From NCBI GenBank assembly GCA_019113175.1, contig DXHY01000077.1:62001-126000 (forward strand): a stretch of 64,000 bases of DNA, written 5' to 3'. Source of the stretch: Candidatus Eisenbergiella stercoravium. Lineage in GTDB: Bacteria > Bacillota > Clostridia > Lachnospirales > Lachnospiraceae. Below are positions 42,396 to 51,111 of this stretch, piece after piece. The position numbers and the translations under genes were made by a program. The notes beneath the pieces were generated by a model. That model made no database searches and was not told the DNA's origin. It saw only the letters and a program-made list of their open reading frames with translations. Numbering within the stretch: the stretch's first letter is position 1; each line of letters starts with the position of its first letter.

Positions 42396-42815
42396 TTAAT
42401 TCTGTGCCGCTGATACGCCGCGTTTAATCTGCAGAAGCAGAAGTACCAGACTGATTCCCAGCAGGATGTGCCCGATCCCGGCCATACCGGAAATGGCCGC
42501 ATCCATCCCGGAGGAAAGCGGAGTTCTGAGCACCTGAACCACGCCCCGCACAACAAACATGATGGCCGTCAGGTTCAGGCCGATGTGATAGACAACAAGC
42601 ACCCGTCCGGTTTTGGCACCGGTGAAAGAAAAGCTTTTCTCCAGCAGCAACAGCAGCAGGAAAAATACCATACCCAGCAGAAAATAATGAGTATGCACAA
42701 CCGAAAGGGCGGTTTTGTCAGTAAAACCGTTAAATCTGGTAAATTCCCGATAAAATACGCCGCCTGCCATTGCAAGAACAGCATACAGCAGAGCCGTATT
42801 CATGTAGCGTTTCAT
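42396..42815 (-). CDS. DUF2871 family membrane protein
   Basis: 139-residue protein with four membrane segments. Motifs: AVLAMAGGVFYREFTRFNGF, VVHTHYFLLGMVFFLLLL, YHIGLNLTAIMFVVRG and GIGHILLGISLVLLLLQIK, with conserved His residues on membrane segments, which fits the DUF2871 family. Function unknown. AAAGGAG lies eight bases before ATG 42815. It is 41 bases upstream of the response regulator. Confidence 0.85.
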   Translation of the reverse strand: MKRYMNTALLYAVLAMAGGVFYREFTRFNGFTDKTALSVVHTHYFLLGMVFFLLLLLLEKSFSFTGAKTGRVLVVYHIGLNLTAIMFVVRGVVQVLRTPLSSGMDAAISGMAGIGHILLGISLVLLLLQIKRGVSAAQN

Positions 42816-43064
42816 AGCCGTTTCTCCTTTTGCATTTCTGATTATCACATAATATAGAATAGATATGTTCAGACAGGTACAGAATCTGGTTGCCACACCG
42901 CGTCCTGGCCATTTGAACATGGTTCATTGTAACTGGACGGACTGCCGGTGTCAAGTCGGCCGCACGCCAAATCCTGATGTTCTCCGACTGCTCTTTTTAT
43001 TTTGACTTCGTAAAATATAACAGGTAAAATAGGCATTGAAAAAACAACAGGGAGAGCCGCATTT

Positions 43065-43449
43065 ATGAAAAATTATACGCAGGTTTATAGGAAACAGCAT
43101 AGAGGCAGCCAAAACATACTGTAAGGCGTTTGGTGCAGAAATAACGTTTGAGATCAAAAATGACAGCGGGACTGCCTATGAGCATTGTGAATTATCCGTT
43201 AATGGCGAAGGTTTTCTGGCAATAGCTGAAGCCAAAAATCCCTGTGACGTAGCTTTCGTTCACAAAATGAAATGGGAAACCATGACCTTTAACGTATTCG
43301 AGATGAGGACTGAAGACCGTGTTCAGCAGGCATTTGACGTCTTGCGTGATGGTGGAGCTGTGATTGAAACAATTCATGAGGTGCCATGGAGCAAATGTTG
43401 CGCCACAGTTATTGACAGATATGGCGTGTGTTGGTGGATTTCCATTTAG
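43065..43449 (+). pseudogene. VOC-family (PhnB-like) protein, frameshifted
   Basis: Starts ATGAAAAATTATACG with GGGAGAG upstream and reads MKNYTQVY. A two-base loss in a TATATA tract (43084-43090) then shifts the frame. The other frame continues GNSIEAAKTYCKAFGAEITF, then YEHCELSVNGEGFLAIAEA and ends VPWSKCCATVIDRYGVCWWIS, the usual PhnB-like VOC ending. The rest is undamaged, so the break is recent or a sequencing error. Confidence 0.8.
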
Positions 43450-43605
43450 CGGACAACTTCCAGAACACGGTTTCTATTCGTAACCAAAGTATCATACTGC
43501 CATTCCCATCAGTCTTTGATATAGCTGGTTCAGGGTGCTCATATCTGTCTGGCTCCTTTTTTATCACCTTCGTTTTTCGTAAACTTCATCTTCCTTAAAT
43601 AAAAA

Positions 43606-43911
43606 TTACAGCCTCAATGCAGCAATTATTTCATCGCCGTCCATCTCTCCCGTTTCGGTAAATCCAAATGAATGGTATAGCCGGCTGGCAATTTCATTTT
43701 CAGGTTCATAGGACAACCAGCAGAAATCTGCCTTACCACAGGGAAAGGATTTTATAAACTCCAGTGCGAGTCTCACTGCTTCCTTTCCATACCCCTTCTT
43801 TTGATGGTTTTTGTCGATCATCAATCTCCAGAGATTGTAATTCCCGTTTGCTATGGATGGAGCATCATCCCAAGACGAAGTGCTTTGCAATGAGGCCTGC
43901 ATGCAATGCAT
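43606..43911 (-). pseudogene. C-terminal remnant of a GNAT acetyltransferase
   Basis: 101 residues. The C-terminal GNAT half is clear (RLMIDKNHQKKGYGKEAVRL with the acetyl-CoA loop, then NEIASRLYHSFGFTETGEMDG). The N-terminal half is missing, cut off right at the stop of the DUF3781 gene. Related in kind to the intact GNAT at 23.4-23.8 kb. Confidence 0.8.
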
Positions 43912-44169
43912 CTACGCTTTTTCATTCATCCGGTGTGCCGTGATAATCGTATAGCTGTATGAGTTGATGGTGATTCTAATATTATCAATTTCACAATACC
44001 AGTTTTTTCCCTGTCTGTAAATGTGGCAGCTCTGATCCAGAATCTTATTTCTACAATACTCGACAACATCGGCTGTATCCGTTTTCAGGTTCCTTTTGAT
44101 TCTGTTAATACCCATTTCAGTTGTGTGAAGTTTATCAATAGACTTCAGCAGAATCTGTTTCTCTTCCAT
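43912..44169 (-). CDS. DUF3781 domain protein
   Basis: 85 residues. DKLHTTEMGINRIKRNLKTD, DVVEYCRNKIL and NWYCEIDNIRITINSYSYTI followed by ITAHRM are the hallmarks of the DUF3781 family. It seems complete, though the final residues (NEKA) are next to the broken GNAT. Function is unknown. Confidence 0.82.
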   Translation of the reverse strand: MEEKQILLKSIDKLHTTEMGINRIKRNLKTDTADVVEYCRNKILDQSCHIYRQGKNWYCEIDNIRITINSYSYTIITAHRMNEKA

Positions 44170-44216
44170 GTGTTTCTCCTTCGAATACTGGATTTTCTAA
44201 GAACAGGAGTGAATTT

Positions 44217-44471
44217 TTAAATGGTTTCTCTTACATATGGGCGTTCATCTTTGTAATAAACTAAATGACCGGAATTATGTTCAAGCCCAATGGACTGGTA
44301 CACTTCTTCTTCAAGTCCCTCAACGATATACGTACATGTAAAGGTATTTCCCAGTTTCCTTAATTCATCTAAAAGTAGCAGCCCCATTTTTTTCGCTATG
44401 CCATAGGGGTCCTTTTCAATGGGAGAACCATTATTGTATTTTAACGTTTTTCTCTGCAATTCACATTCCAA
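44217..44471 (-). pseudogene. C-terminal fragment of a second GNAT-like protein
   Basis: 84 residues. GIAKKMGLLLLDELRKLGNT, then EEEVYQSIGLEHNSGHLVYY and ERPYV resemble the C-terminal half of a GNAT protein. No acetyl-CoA loop is left and the N-terminal half is absent. It may be a relic or a small protein of its own. Confidence 0.55.
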
Positions 44472-44582
44472 ACAGAACTCCTTAATATCAGCAGATAATC
44501 CATCAAATGTTGCTCTGATTTTATAACAACTTCATTCGGATTCATTTACGATATCGACCTTCATAAATATATTTACATGAAT

Positions 44583-44614
44583 CAGCAGACGGTCCATAAA
44601 CAGGCCGTCTGCTG
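44583..44614. terminator. Perfect hairpin downstream of the CD3324-type gene
   Basis: CAGCAGACGG / CCGTCTGCTG, 10-bp perfect stem with a 12-base loop. On the plus strand it is followed by GTTTTCC. It separates the decayed gene patch from the CD3324-type gene. Confidence 0.6.
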
Positions 44615-44624
44615 GTTTTCCAGG

Positions 44625-44888
44625 TTACTTTTGATAGATGATTTTCCGGATCGCGTGAACGGACAGGCAGTATTTTTCAGCCAGCGTCTGAACCGGACTT
44701 CCGCTCCGATATTCCGACCGGATTTTCTGATTTCGTTCTTCCAGCTCCCGGCGGTAGCCGGACGCCTCTCCCCAGCGTCTGGGCCGCTTTTCTTTCATCG
44801 GGACATAAATATAGCCGCCCTGAATGTAGGTCTGCAGCTCCTTTACCAGACTGTCCGGAAGGATATCTTTGGCACTGATGTATTTCAT
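44625..44888 (-). CDS. CD3324 family protein
   Basis: 87-residue small helix-turn-helix-like protein. MKYISAKDILPDSLVKELQ, IQGGYIYVPMKEKRPRRWGE and AEKYCLSVHAIRKIIYQK match the CD3324 family common in Clostridia. The C-terminal part looks like a DNA-binding helix pair. GGAGG lies a few bases before ATG 44888. Function unknown. Confidence 0.82.
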   Translation of the reverse strand: MKYISAKDILPDSLVKELQTYIQGGYIYVPMKEKRPRRWGEASGYRRELEERNQKIRSEYRSGSPVQTLAEKYCLSVHAIRKIIYQK

Positions 44889-44959
44889 GCAGGCCTCCTC
44901 CTTGATCTTTATGAGAATGAATCGATCAGGCGGCAGAGCCGGCATGTCTGCGACTGTGA

Positions 44960-45022
44960 TTACTCCATACAGATGTCGCAGAGGATCGGCTCTGCATGGA
45001 GTCTGGCTTCGTTGCGTTTCAT
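44960..45022 (-). CDS. Possible 20-residue ORF with a strong ribosome site
   Basis: ATG 45022 to TAA, encoding MKRNEARLHAEPILCDICME, with GGAGGA five bases before the ATG. It has a CxxC pair. It lies about 70 bases upstream of the CD3324-type gene on the same strand and could be a leader peptide or the stump of a longer gene. Coding status is uncertain. Confidence 0.3.
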   Translation of the reverse strand: MKRNEARLHAEPILCDICME

Positions 45023-45173
45023 GGTACTCCTCCATTATGTTAATAAAGAATCGGAAATATTTTGCCGTTGCAGCATGATTATCCTGTCATTGTTTTTATA
45101 CGAAAATAAGGATAGCATAAGCCTTAAAGACATTCAAGTCAACGGTTTTTCGTTGGAGAACTTTTATGCAAAT

Positions 45174-45260
45174 CAAAATTGCTATTTTGGATTTACATAA
45201 ATTCATTGACAAAAACGCCACCTTATACAATAATAAAATTGTACTTTGGATTTACATAAA
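45174..45260. repeat. Two ~26-bp direct repeats flanking a promoter
   Basis: Both copies contain the 16-base core TTTGGATTTACATAAA (45186-45201 and 45245-45260) and, before it, AAAATTG. The sigma-A-like promoter for the following gene lies between them. They may be operators. The rest of the gene-free stretch 45023-45170 shows nothing clear. Confidence 0.85.
45206..45234 (+). promoter_or_regulatory. Promoter for the DUF4143-type ATPase gene
   Basis: TTGACA (45206-45211), 17-base spacer, AATAAT (45229-45234), placed between the two direct repeats. Confidence 0.6.
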
Positions 45261-45304
45261 AATATCTGTGCTACATAAACTGAGAATGATTGAGGAGGTG
45301 CGCC

Positions 45305-46567
45305 ATGTATTATACAAGAACCATCGAGCCAACGATAAAGAAGATCAACGAAACTTTTCCGGTATTGATTTTGACAGGACCTCGTCAGGTCGGCAAAACC
45401 ACATTATTGACAAAACTGGCCGAGAAGAATCGCAAAATCGTTTCTCTGGATAATCCTACGATTCGTGCCTTTGCCAAAAGTGATCCTGAACTGTTCCTTC
45501 AGCGGTATGCTCCTCCTGTTCTGATTGATGAGGTTCAATATGCTCCCGAGCTTTTTGACTATATTAAGGTATATGTAGACCGGGAAAAGCATTGTGGGGA
45601 TTTTTGGCTTACAGGTTCTCAAACTTTCCGCATGATGAAACATGTTACTGAATCACTGGCTGGTCGTGCTGGTATCGTTCAAATGCTGGGCTTGAGCAAC
45701 GACGAGATCAGAGGCGTCCATTTTCCGCCTTTTCGCGTTGATATTTCAGAGCTTACACAGCGAATGGCTCAAGTTTCCCCTATGACTCTATCCGAAATTT
45801 ATGAGAGGATCTTCAGGGGATCTATGCCTCGCCTTTATGAAAATCCAGATGTGGATCGAATTCAATATTATGAATCTTACCTGGAGACATATATCAGTCG
45901 TGATATTAAAGATCTGTCACAGGTCGCAGACGAAACCTCTTTTCTGAACTTTATGAGTGTGGTTGCTGCCAGAACAGCCACCAATGTCAATTACGAAACT
46001 CTCGCAAATGAAGTTGGGGTCTCTGCACCTACAGCAAAGCATTGGTTATCTATTCTGGTGTCGTCTGGTATTGTTGCACTCATTCAGCCCTATTCTAACA
46101 ATGCGCTCAAGCGCGTCATTAAAGCCCCCAGGATGTATTTTCTGGATACCGGTCTTTGTGCGCACCTGACCAGATGGAGCAGCGCCGAAACTTTGGAGGC
46201 TGGTGCAATGGGCGGAGAATTCTTTGAGACATGGGTTGTCTCCGAAATCTACAAAAGCTACCTGAATGCGGGTCAAAAGCCGCCATTATACTTTTACCGC
46301 GACAGCAATAAGAAAGAGATTGATGTCATCATTTATCAGGATGGTACGGTTACTCCCGTCGAGATTAAGAAGAGCTCTTCACCTAAAAATGCCGTCAAAA
46401 ATTTTTCTGTCCTTGCTCCAATCGAGCAAGATCCCAGCGAAGAGGATGTTTTTTCCGGAGCCGCTCATTTGAAAGTCAAAGTAGGGACAGGAGCTGTTGT
46501 TTGTATGCCGGTTGATTTGATTCCTGTCGATAAGAAAAACTGGTATGTTCCGGCCTGGTTGATATAA
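45305..46567 (+). CDS. AAA ATPase with DUF4143 domain
   Basis: 420-residue P-loop ATPase. Walker A in LTGPRQVGKTTLLTKL (about residues 21-36), VLIDEVQYAPELF (Walker B with DEVQ), LTGSQTF (sensor). A winged-helix-like middle (NYETLANEVGVSAPTAKHWL) and a C-terminal DUF4143 domain follow, with the nuclease-like pattern Asp ... VEIKKSS of PD-(D/E)xK folds. Such genes are common, often solitary, and their role is not established. GGAGGTG lies before ATG 45305. GC content looks lower than the neighbouring two-component genes, which suggests separate arrival. Confidence 0.88.
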   Translation: MYYTRTIEPTIKKINETFPVLILTGPRQVGKTTLLTKLAEKNRKIVSLDNPTIRAFAKSDPELFLQRYAPPVLIDEVQYAPELFDYIKVYVDREKHCGDFWLTGSQTFRMMKHVTESLAGRAGIVQMLGLSNDEIRGVHFPPFRVDISELTQRMAQVSPMTLSEIYERIFRGSMPRLYENPDVDRIQYYESYLETYISRDIKDLSQVADETSFLNFMSVVAARTATNVNYETLANEVGVSAPTAKHWLSILVSSGIVALIQPYSNNALKRVIKAPRMYFLDTGLCAHLTRWSSAETLEAGAMGGEFFETWVVSEIYKSYLNAGQKPPLYFYRDSNKKEIDVIIYQDGTVTPVEIKKSSSPKNAVKNFSVLAPIEQDPSEEDVFSGAAHLKVKVGTGAVVCMPVDLIPVDKKNWYVPAWLI

Positions 46568-46723
46568 ACTCTCTCTTACTATTTTTGAGAGTCGAGTCCT
46601 GCCGATACTCACATGGTTTTGAAGAAAGGGCAATTATCCCACAAAATAAGCAGCTTCTCCATCATAAATTCACAATTCTGTGCTATACTTCAACAGATCA
46701 CAAAGGAAGGAAGAACAGAAAAA

Positions 46724-47392
46724 GTGAAGAGAATTCTGATCGTAGAGGACGAACCGGATATCCAGGAGCTGCTTGAGGCTTATCTGCGGGAGGCGGGATA
46801 TGAGACCGCTGTGGCAGCGGACGGCGTGGAAGCGCTGTCGATGTTTCAGGAGCGGTCCTTTGACCTGGTGCTTCTGGATGTGATGCTTCCGAAAATCGAC
46901 GGATTCGGCGTGTGTGAAATGATCCGGCGGCAGTCTCAGGTTCCTGTTTTAATGCTTACAGCCCTGGATGGGGAGGCGGAGCAGCTCCGCGGCTTTGGGC
47001 TGGACATTGACGATTATGTGACCAAGCCCTTTTCCATGCCCGTCCTGCTGGAGAAAATCCGTGTGATCCTGCGACGCGGCGGCGGAACGGAGCAGACGAA
47101 CTGCCTGCGCTACCGGGATCTGCTCGTGAATCCGGACACCAGGGAGGCGCTGTTAGATGGCAGGTCTCTGGATCTGACCGCGCGGGAATTTGAACTGCTG
47201 CAGCTTTTTCTGGCGTCCCCCGGACGGGTATTTACCAGAGAGATGCTGCTTTTAAGAATCTGGGGCTATGATTCTTATGTGGATGAGCGCGTGGTGGACA
47301 GCCATATCAAAAATTTGCGTCATAAGCTGAAGCGAAATTATATCGAAACGGTAAGGGGGGTGGGCTATCGTGTTGCGAAGGAAACTGGCTGA
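46724..47392 (+). CDS. OmpR-type response regulator
   Basis: 222-residue regulator starting at GTG 46724 (KRILIVEDEPD). Receiver phospho-acceptor Asp in LVLLDVMLPKIDGF, Lys in DYVTKPFS. Winged helix: LTAREFELLQLFLASPGRVF, DSHIKNLRHKLK, VRGVGYRV. AAAGGAAGG lies upstream with wider spacing than usual. It overlaps the kinase gene by 23 bases. A TGCTATACT extended -10 near 46682-46690 may drive the pair. Confidence 0.92.
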   Translation: MKRILIVEDEPDIQELLEAYLREAGYETAVAADGVEALSMFQERSFDLVLLDVMLPKIDGFGVCEMIRRQSQVPVLMLTALDGEAEQLRGFGLDIDDYVTKPFSMPVLLEKIRVILRRGGGTEQTNCLRYRDLLVNPDTREALLDGRSLDLTAREFELLQLFLASPGRVFTREMLLLRIWGYDSYVDERVVDSHIKNLRHKLKRNYIETVRGVGYRVAKETG

Positions 47393-48884
47393 GAGCCTGA
47401 CCATCCGTATTTTTCTGATCACCGTGCTCCTTCTGCTGGGAGCGGGAGCCGTCACCTTCGGTCTGATCGCATGGGCCACTCCGAGTACCTACACCGCGGT
47501 GGTCAACGACGATCTGACGCGGCAGACAGACCGGCTGGTGGAAAAGCTGGCCGATACCGGTCTGACGGACAGCGGCCCCCTGCTGGATGACTTCATCCGC
47601 GCCACGGGAGCGGACGCGGTGCTTGCCGGAACGGATGGAAGCATCGTGGATACGGGCTCTGCGCTTGCCGGGCGGACTCTGGATGGGGAAGAAACGGCAG
47701 CGGTTACATCAGCAGTGCTCGCAACAGCGAAGGGGAATTCCTCCGTCACCTGGTCCACATATGAATCAGGTTCCTCCGATGCGGTAACCATCACCATGTC
47801 GGAACAGGCTGCCATATCCGCCGAGGTGCGCTTCGCTGACCGGATGGAAGTCTATACCCTTTATGTTACGCCGCGCATCGAGACAGAAAATCTGGCGGTA
47901 CGCGCGCTGGTGCAGATGGCGCCCTGGCTGCTGTTCGCGCTGCTCTTCTTTTCCCTTCTGTGCGCCCTGTTTTATTCCCGCTATATTACCCGTCCCATCG
48001 TCCGGCTCAGCGATATTGCCGGGAAGATGGCGAAACTGGATTTTGGCTGGAAATGCGGGGACAAACGGAGGGATGAGATCGGAGAACTGGGCCGCAGTCT
48101 GAATGAAATGGCCCGGAGGCTGTCAACCGCCCTGAAGGAGCTGGAGGCTGCCAATCAGGCGCTTCGCGGTGAGGTGGAGCGGGAACGGGAGCAGGAACGG
48201 AAGCGGATGGCATTTTTCTCCGCGGCATCTCATGAATTGAAAACGCCGGTGACCATCCTGAAAGGCCAGCTGTCCGGCATGCTGGAGGGTGTGGACGTTT
48301 ACAGAAACCGGGATAAGTATCTGCTCCGCTCTCTGCAGATCACGGGCCGGATGGAAAGGCTGATTCAGGAAATGCTTTCCATCGCCCGCATGGAAACGGA
48401 TACTGTGCCAAAGCAGGATGCAGTGAATCTTTCCACCCTTGTGGAACGGCAGCTGGTTTACAGCAGGGAGCTGGCGGAACAGCGAAGACAGAGATTCCTG
48501 CTTCAGATCACCCCGGGAATCATCGTTACAGGGAATGCTTCTCTGCTGGAAAAAGCGGTTGGAAATCTGCTTTCCAATGCTATCCTCTACTCGCCGGAGG
48601 GAGCGGAAATCCGGATCCGCTGTCAGAAGCGGGAAAACCGTCCGCTCCTGACCGTGGAAAATACCGGAACACATATCAGTGAAGACGCCCTGCCGCACCT
48701 TTTTGAGGCATTTTTCCGGGAGGAAGGTTCCCGGAACCGCAGCACCGGAGGCAGCGGACTGGGACTTTATCTGGTGGGGCTGATTCTGCATCAGCATGGA
48801 GCGGAATATGCCATTGAAAATACGGAGGACGGCGTGAAGGCGTCGGTGCGTTTCCCGGCCGGACCGGTCAGTCCGGATTCGTGA
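47370..48884 (+). CDS. Sensor histidine kinase
   Basis: 504-residue sensor. Two membrane segments (about 14-35 and 180-200) enclose an extracytoplasmic sensor domain of about 145 residues, followed by a HAMP domain (SRYITRPIVRLSDIAGKMAK), HisKA (ASHELKTPVTILKGQL) and ATPase (VGNLLSNAILYSPEG, GSGLGLYLVGLILHQHG). Start GTG 47370 lies inside the response regulator gene. Its 3' end overlaps by 17 bases the end of the helicase gene on the other strand. Signal unknown. Confidence 0.92.
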   Translation: MLRRKLAESLTIRIFLITVLLLLGAGAVTFGLIAWATPSTYTAVVNDDLTRQTDRLVEKLADTGLTDSGPLLDDFIRATGADAVLAGTDGSIVDTGSALAGRTLDGEETAAVTSAVLATAKGNSSVTWSTYESGSSDAVTITMSEQAAISAEVRFADRMEVYTLYVTPRIETENLAVRALVQMAPWLLFALLFFSLLCALFYSRYITRPIVRLSDIAGKMAKLDFGWKCGDKRRDEIGELGRSLNEMARRLSTALKELEAANQALRGEVEREREQERKRMAFFSAASHELKTPVTILKGQLSGMLEGVDVYRNRDKYLLRSLQITGRMERLIQEMLSIARMETDTVPKQDAVNLSTLVERQLVYSRELAEQRRQRFLLQITPGIIVTGNASLLEKAVGNLLSNAILYSPEGAEIRIRCQKRENRPLLTVENTGTHISEDALPHLFEAFFREEGSRNRSTGGSGLGLYLVGLILHQHGAEYAIENTEDGVKASVRFPAGPVSPDS

Positions 48885-51111
48885 AGCGCATCCAGCCAAG
48901 CACCCGCCGCTTCATGCCTTCCACATCCAGCACGCCAAGCGCAAAGCCCTTGCGCACCAGCTCCTGCGGCACATATTCGTCGTATTTTTCAAAGACGGGA
49001 ACCTCCTTTGGGTAGACCAGCTCCATCGGATCGAATTCCGCTGCCGCTTCCTCTGCCGTAATCCGGTAAAAGGTTCCTTCGTCAGCCTTCATGGTGAACT
49101 GCAGATAATAGGGCCTTGAGGCATTCAGTCCCTTCAGCCCCAGTCGTCCTGCGCATCGGATTTTCAGGAACCGCTCCAGGGCGAGGAAGGCGTAGCTTCC
49201 AAGCCAGGGAAACAGGGCCCACATATTTCCGCCCAGATGCACCAGCGGATGATCCGGCATTCCGGATTTTTGGAAGGTGTCCCTCGCCTCCTGCAGCCTG
49301 CATACCGCATGCCGCATGAGATACGGGTAACTTTTCTCTTCCTTCAGGACGCCGTACATGCGTTCCAGAATATGCGTGTGGATATCTCCTGCCACGTCTC
49401 CGAAATAGGCCGGAATGTTTCCTTTTACCAGGGTGCAGTAGACCTCCCGCTTTTTGTGGTCCACCTCTTCCACCACCCAGACCCTTCCGGCGATGGCAAT
49501 CTTGTCTCCAACCGGAGGCGGCTTGACGATGGTACCCAGCTCTTCCGGGCCGGAGCGCACGGAATATTCGATATTTTCCTGAAATACTGCGTAAAATTTA
49601 TAATTGTTTACAATCCTTTCTCCCGCAAGGCCTATGATCAGGCCTCCGTTTTCCGTCCGGCTGATGTGATCGATTTCAAGCAGATGCCGGAGCAGAATCC
49701 GGTAATCCTCCTGCGTGATCCTGTGAAAGCAGGACAGCGTCAGAACCCGTGAGGCAAGCTCTGCCGGAGTCATTTCCCCGCCGGAAGCCAGGGTGCTCAT
49801 GGTCTGGTGGTAAAGCAGGCTGTAGGGGAGCCGTCCCGTCCGCGGCGGCTCCACAAATCGCTCCTCGATATACAGCTGGATCAGCGCGATGCCCTGAATC
49901 AGGGGCCAGGGGATCATATCGGGAAGCATGGCCCGCGGTTCCGGATGATTTTCCCGCATTACGAACCACATTTCAGACGGACTGCCCCGTCTGCCGGTCC
50001 GGCCCATCCGCTGCAGGAAGCCGGACACCGTAAATGGCGCGTCAATCTGAAACGCCCGTTCCAGCCTGCCGATGTCAATGCCGAGCTCCAGCGTGGCGGT
50101 GGCGCAGACGGACATGAGGGAATCATCATCCTTCATCTCCTCTTCCGCGCTCTCCCGGTAGGAGGCGGAAAGGTTTCCGTGATGGATGAGGAACCGTTCC
50201 GGCTCATGGTTGGCCTCGCAATACTGCCGCAGGCTCTGGCAGACCGCCTCGCACTCCTCCCGGGAATTGGTAAAGATCAGGCACTTTTTTCCACGGGTAT
50301 GCTCAAAAATATAGCCCATGCCCGGATCAGCCGCTTTGGGAGCGGTATCCGTCGGAAGCTCCGGAACCGGGGTTCCCGGTACGGACTGCTTTCCTTCGTC
50401 CGCCTGGGGATCCGTGTTGAAAAAATGCTCCATGGACAGACGCCAGATCTCCTTCCCGCCATCAAAACGTGGGATGAGGGTCCGGCGTCCGCTGCCGGCA
50501 GAGAGAAAACGCCCGGCTGCCTCCGGGTCCCCGATGGTCGCCGAGAGGCCGATCCTTCTGGGACTGCAGCCGGCCAGTCTGCAGAGCCGTTCGATCAGAC
50601 AGAAGGTCTGCATGCCCCGGTCACCGCGCAGCAGAGAATGAATCTCATCGATGACGATAAAGTGCAGATCACCGAACAGGGAGGGGATTTCCATATGCTT
50701 GTTGATCATCAGCGATTCCAGGGACTCCGGCGTGATCTGCAGAATGCCGGAGGGTTTCCGGATCAGCTTCCTCTTCTGCGTCTGCGGCGCGTCCCCGTGC
50801 CAGCGGGTCACGGGAATCCCGGCTTCCTCACACAGCTCGTCAAGCCTTCCAAACTGGTCGTTGATGAGCGCCTTTAAAGGGGCGATATAGAGAGCGCCGA
50901 CGCTGGAGGGCGGGTCCTCGTCCAGCAGGGTCAGAATGGGGAAAAATGCCGCTTCCGTTTTGCCGGACGCCGTGGAAGCGGTCAGAAGCACGTTATCCTG
51001 CGTACCGAAAATGGCGTCTCCCGCGGCGTTCTGTACGCCCCGCAGCGCCTGCCAGCCGGAGCGGTAGATATAATCCTGAATAAAGGGGGCGTATCTGTCA
51101 AAAACATTCAT
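48868..51111 (-). CDS. DEAD/DEAH-box helicase of the TerB-N three-gene system
   Basis: 747-residue superfamily 2 helicase. Walker A ASTASGKTEAAFF (Lys51), motif II VIDEIHSLL (DEIH), motif III GLSATIG, motif V/VI region VCATATLELGIDIG and QRMGRTGRRG. After the helicase core come about 350 residues like those of Lhr-type helicases (IVNNYKFYAVFQENIEYSV, AGRVWVVEEVD) that probably contact DNA. It overlaps by four bases the end of the ATPase gene upstream, so the three genes are one operon. Likely remodels DNA or protein-DNA complexes. The target is unknown. Confidence 0.9.
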   Translation of the reverse strand: MNVFDRYAPFIQDYIYRSGWQALRGVQNAAGDAIFGTQDNVLLTASTASGKTEAAFFPILTLLDEDPPSSVGALYIAPLKALINDQFGRLDELCEEAGIPVTRWHGDAPQTQKRKLIRKPSGILQITPESLESLMINKHMEIPSLFGDLHFIVIDEIHSLLRGDRGMQTFCLIERLCRLAGCSPRRIGLSATIGDPEAAGRFLSAGSGRRTLIPRFDGGKEIWRLSMEHFFNTDPQADEGKQSVPGTPVPELPTDTAPKAADPGMGYIFEHTRGKKCLIFTNSREECEAVCQSLRQYCEANHEPERFLIHHGNLSASYRESAEEEMKDDDSLMSVCATATLELGIDIGRLERAFQIDAPFTVSGFLQRMGRTGRRGSPSEMWFVMRENHPEPRAMLPDMIPWPLIQGIALIQLYIEERFVEPPRTGRLPYSLLYHQTMSTLASGGEMTPAELASRVLTLSCFHRITQEDYRILLRHLLEIDHISRTENGGLIIGLAGERIVNNYKFYAVFQENIEYSVRSGPEELGTIVKPPPVGDKIAIAGRVWVVEEVDHKKREVYCTLVKGNIPAYFGDVAGDIHTHILERMYGVLKEEKSYPYLMRHAVCRLQEARDTFQKSGMPDHPLVHLGGNMWALFPWLGSYAFLALERFLKIRCAGRLGLKGLNASRPYYLQFTMKADEGTFYRITAEEAAAEFDPMELVYPKEVPVFEKYDEYVPQELVRKGFALGVLDVEGMKRRVLGWMRFTNPD

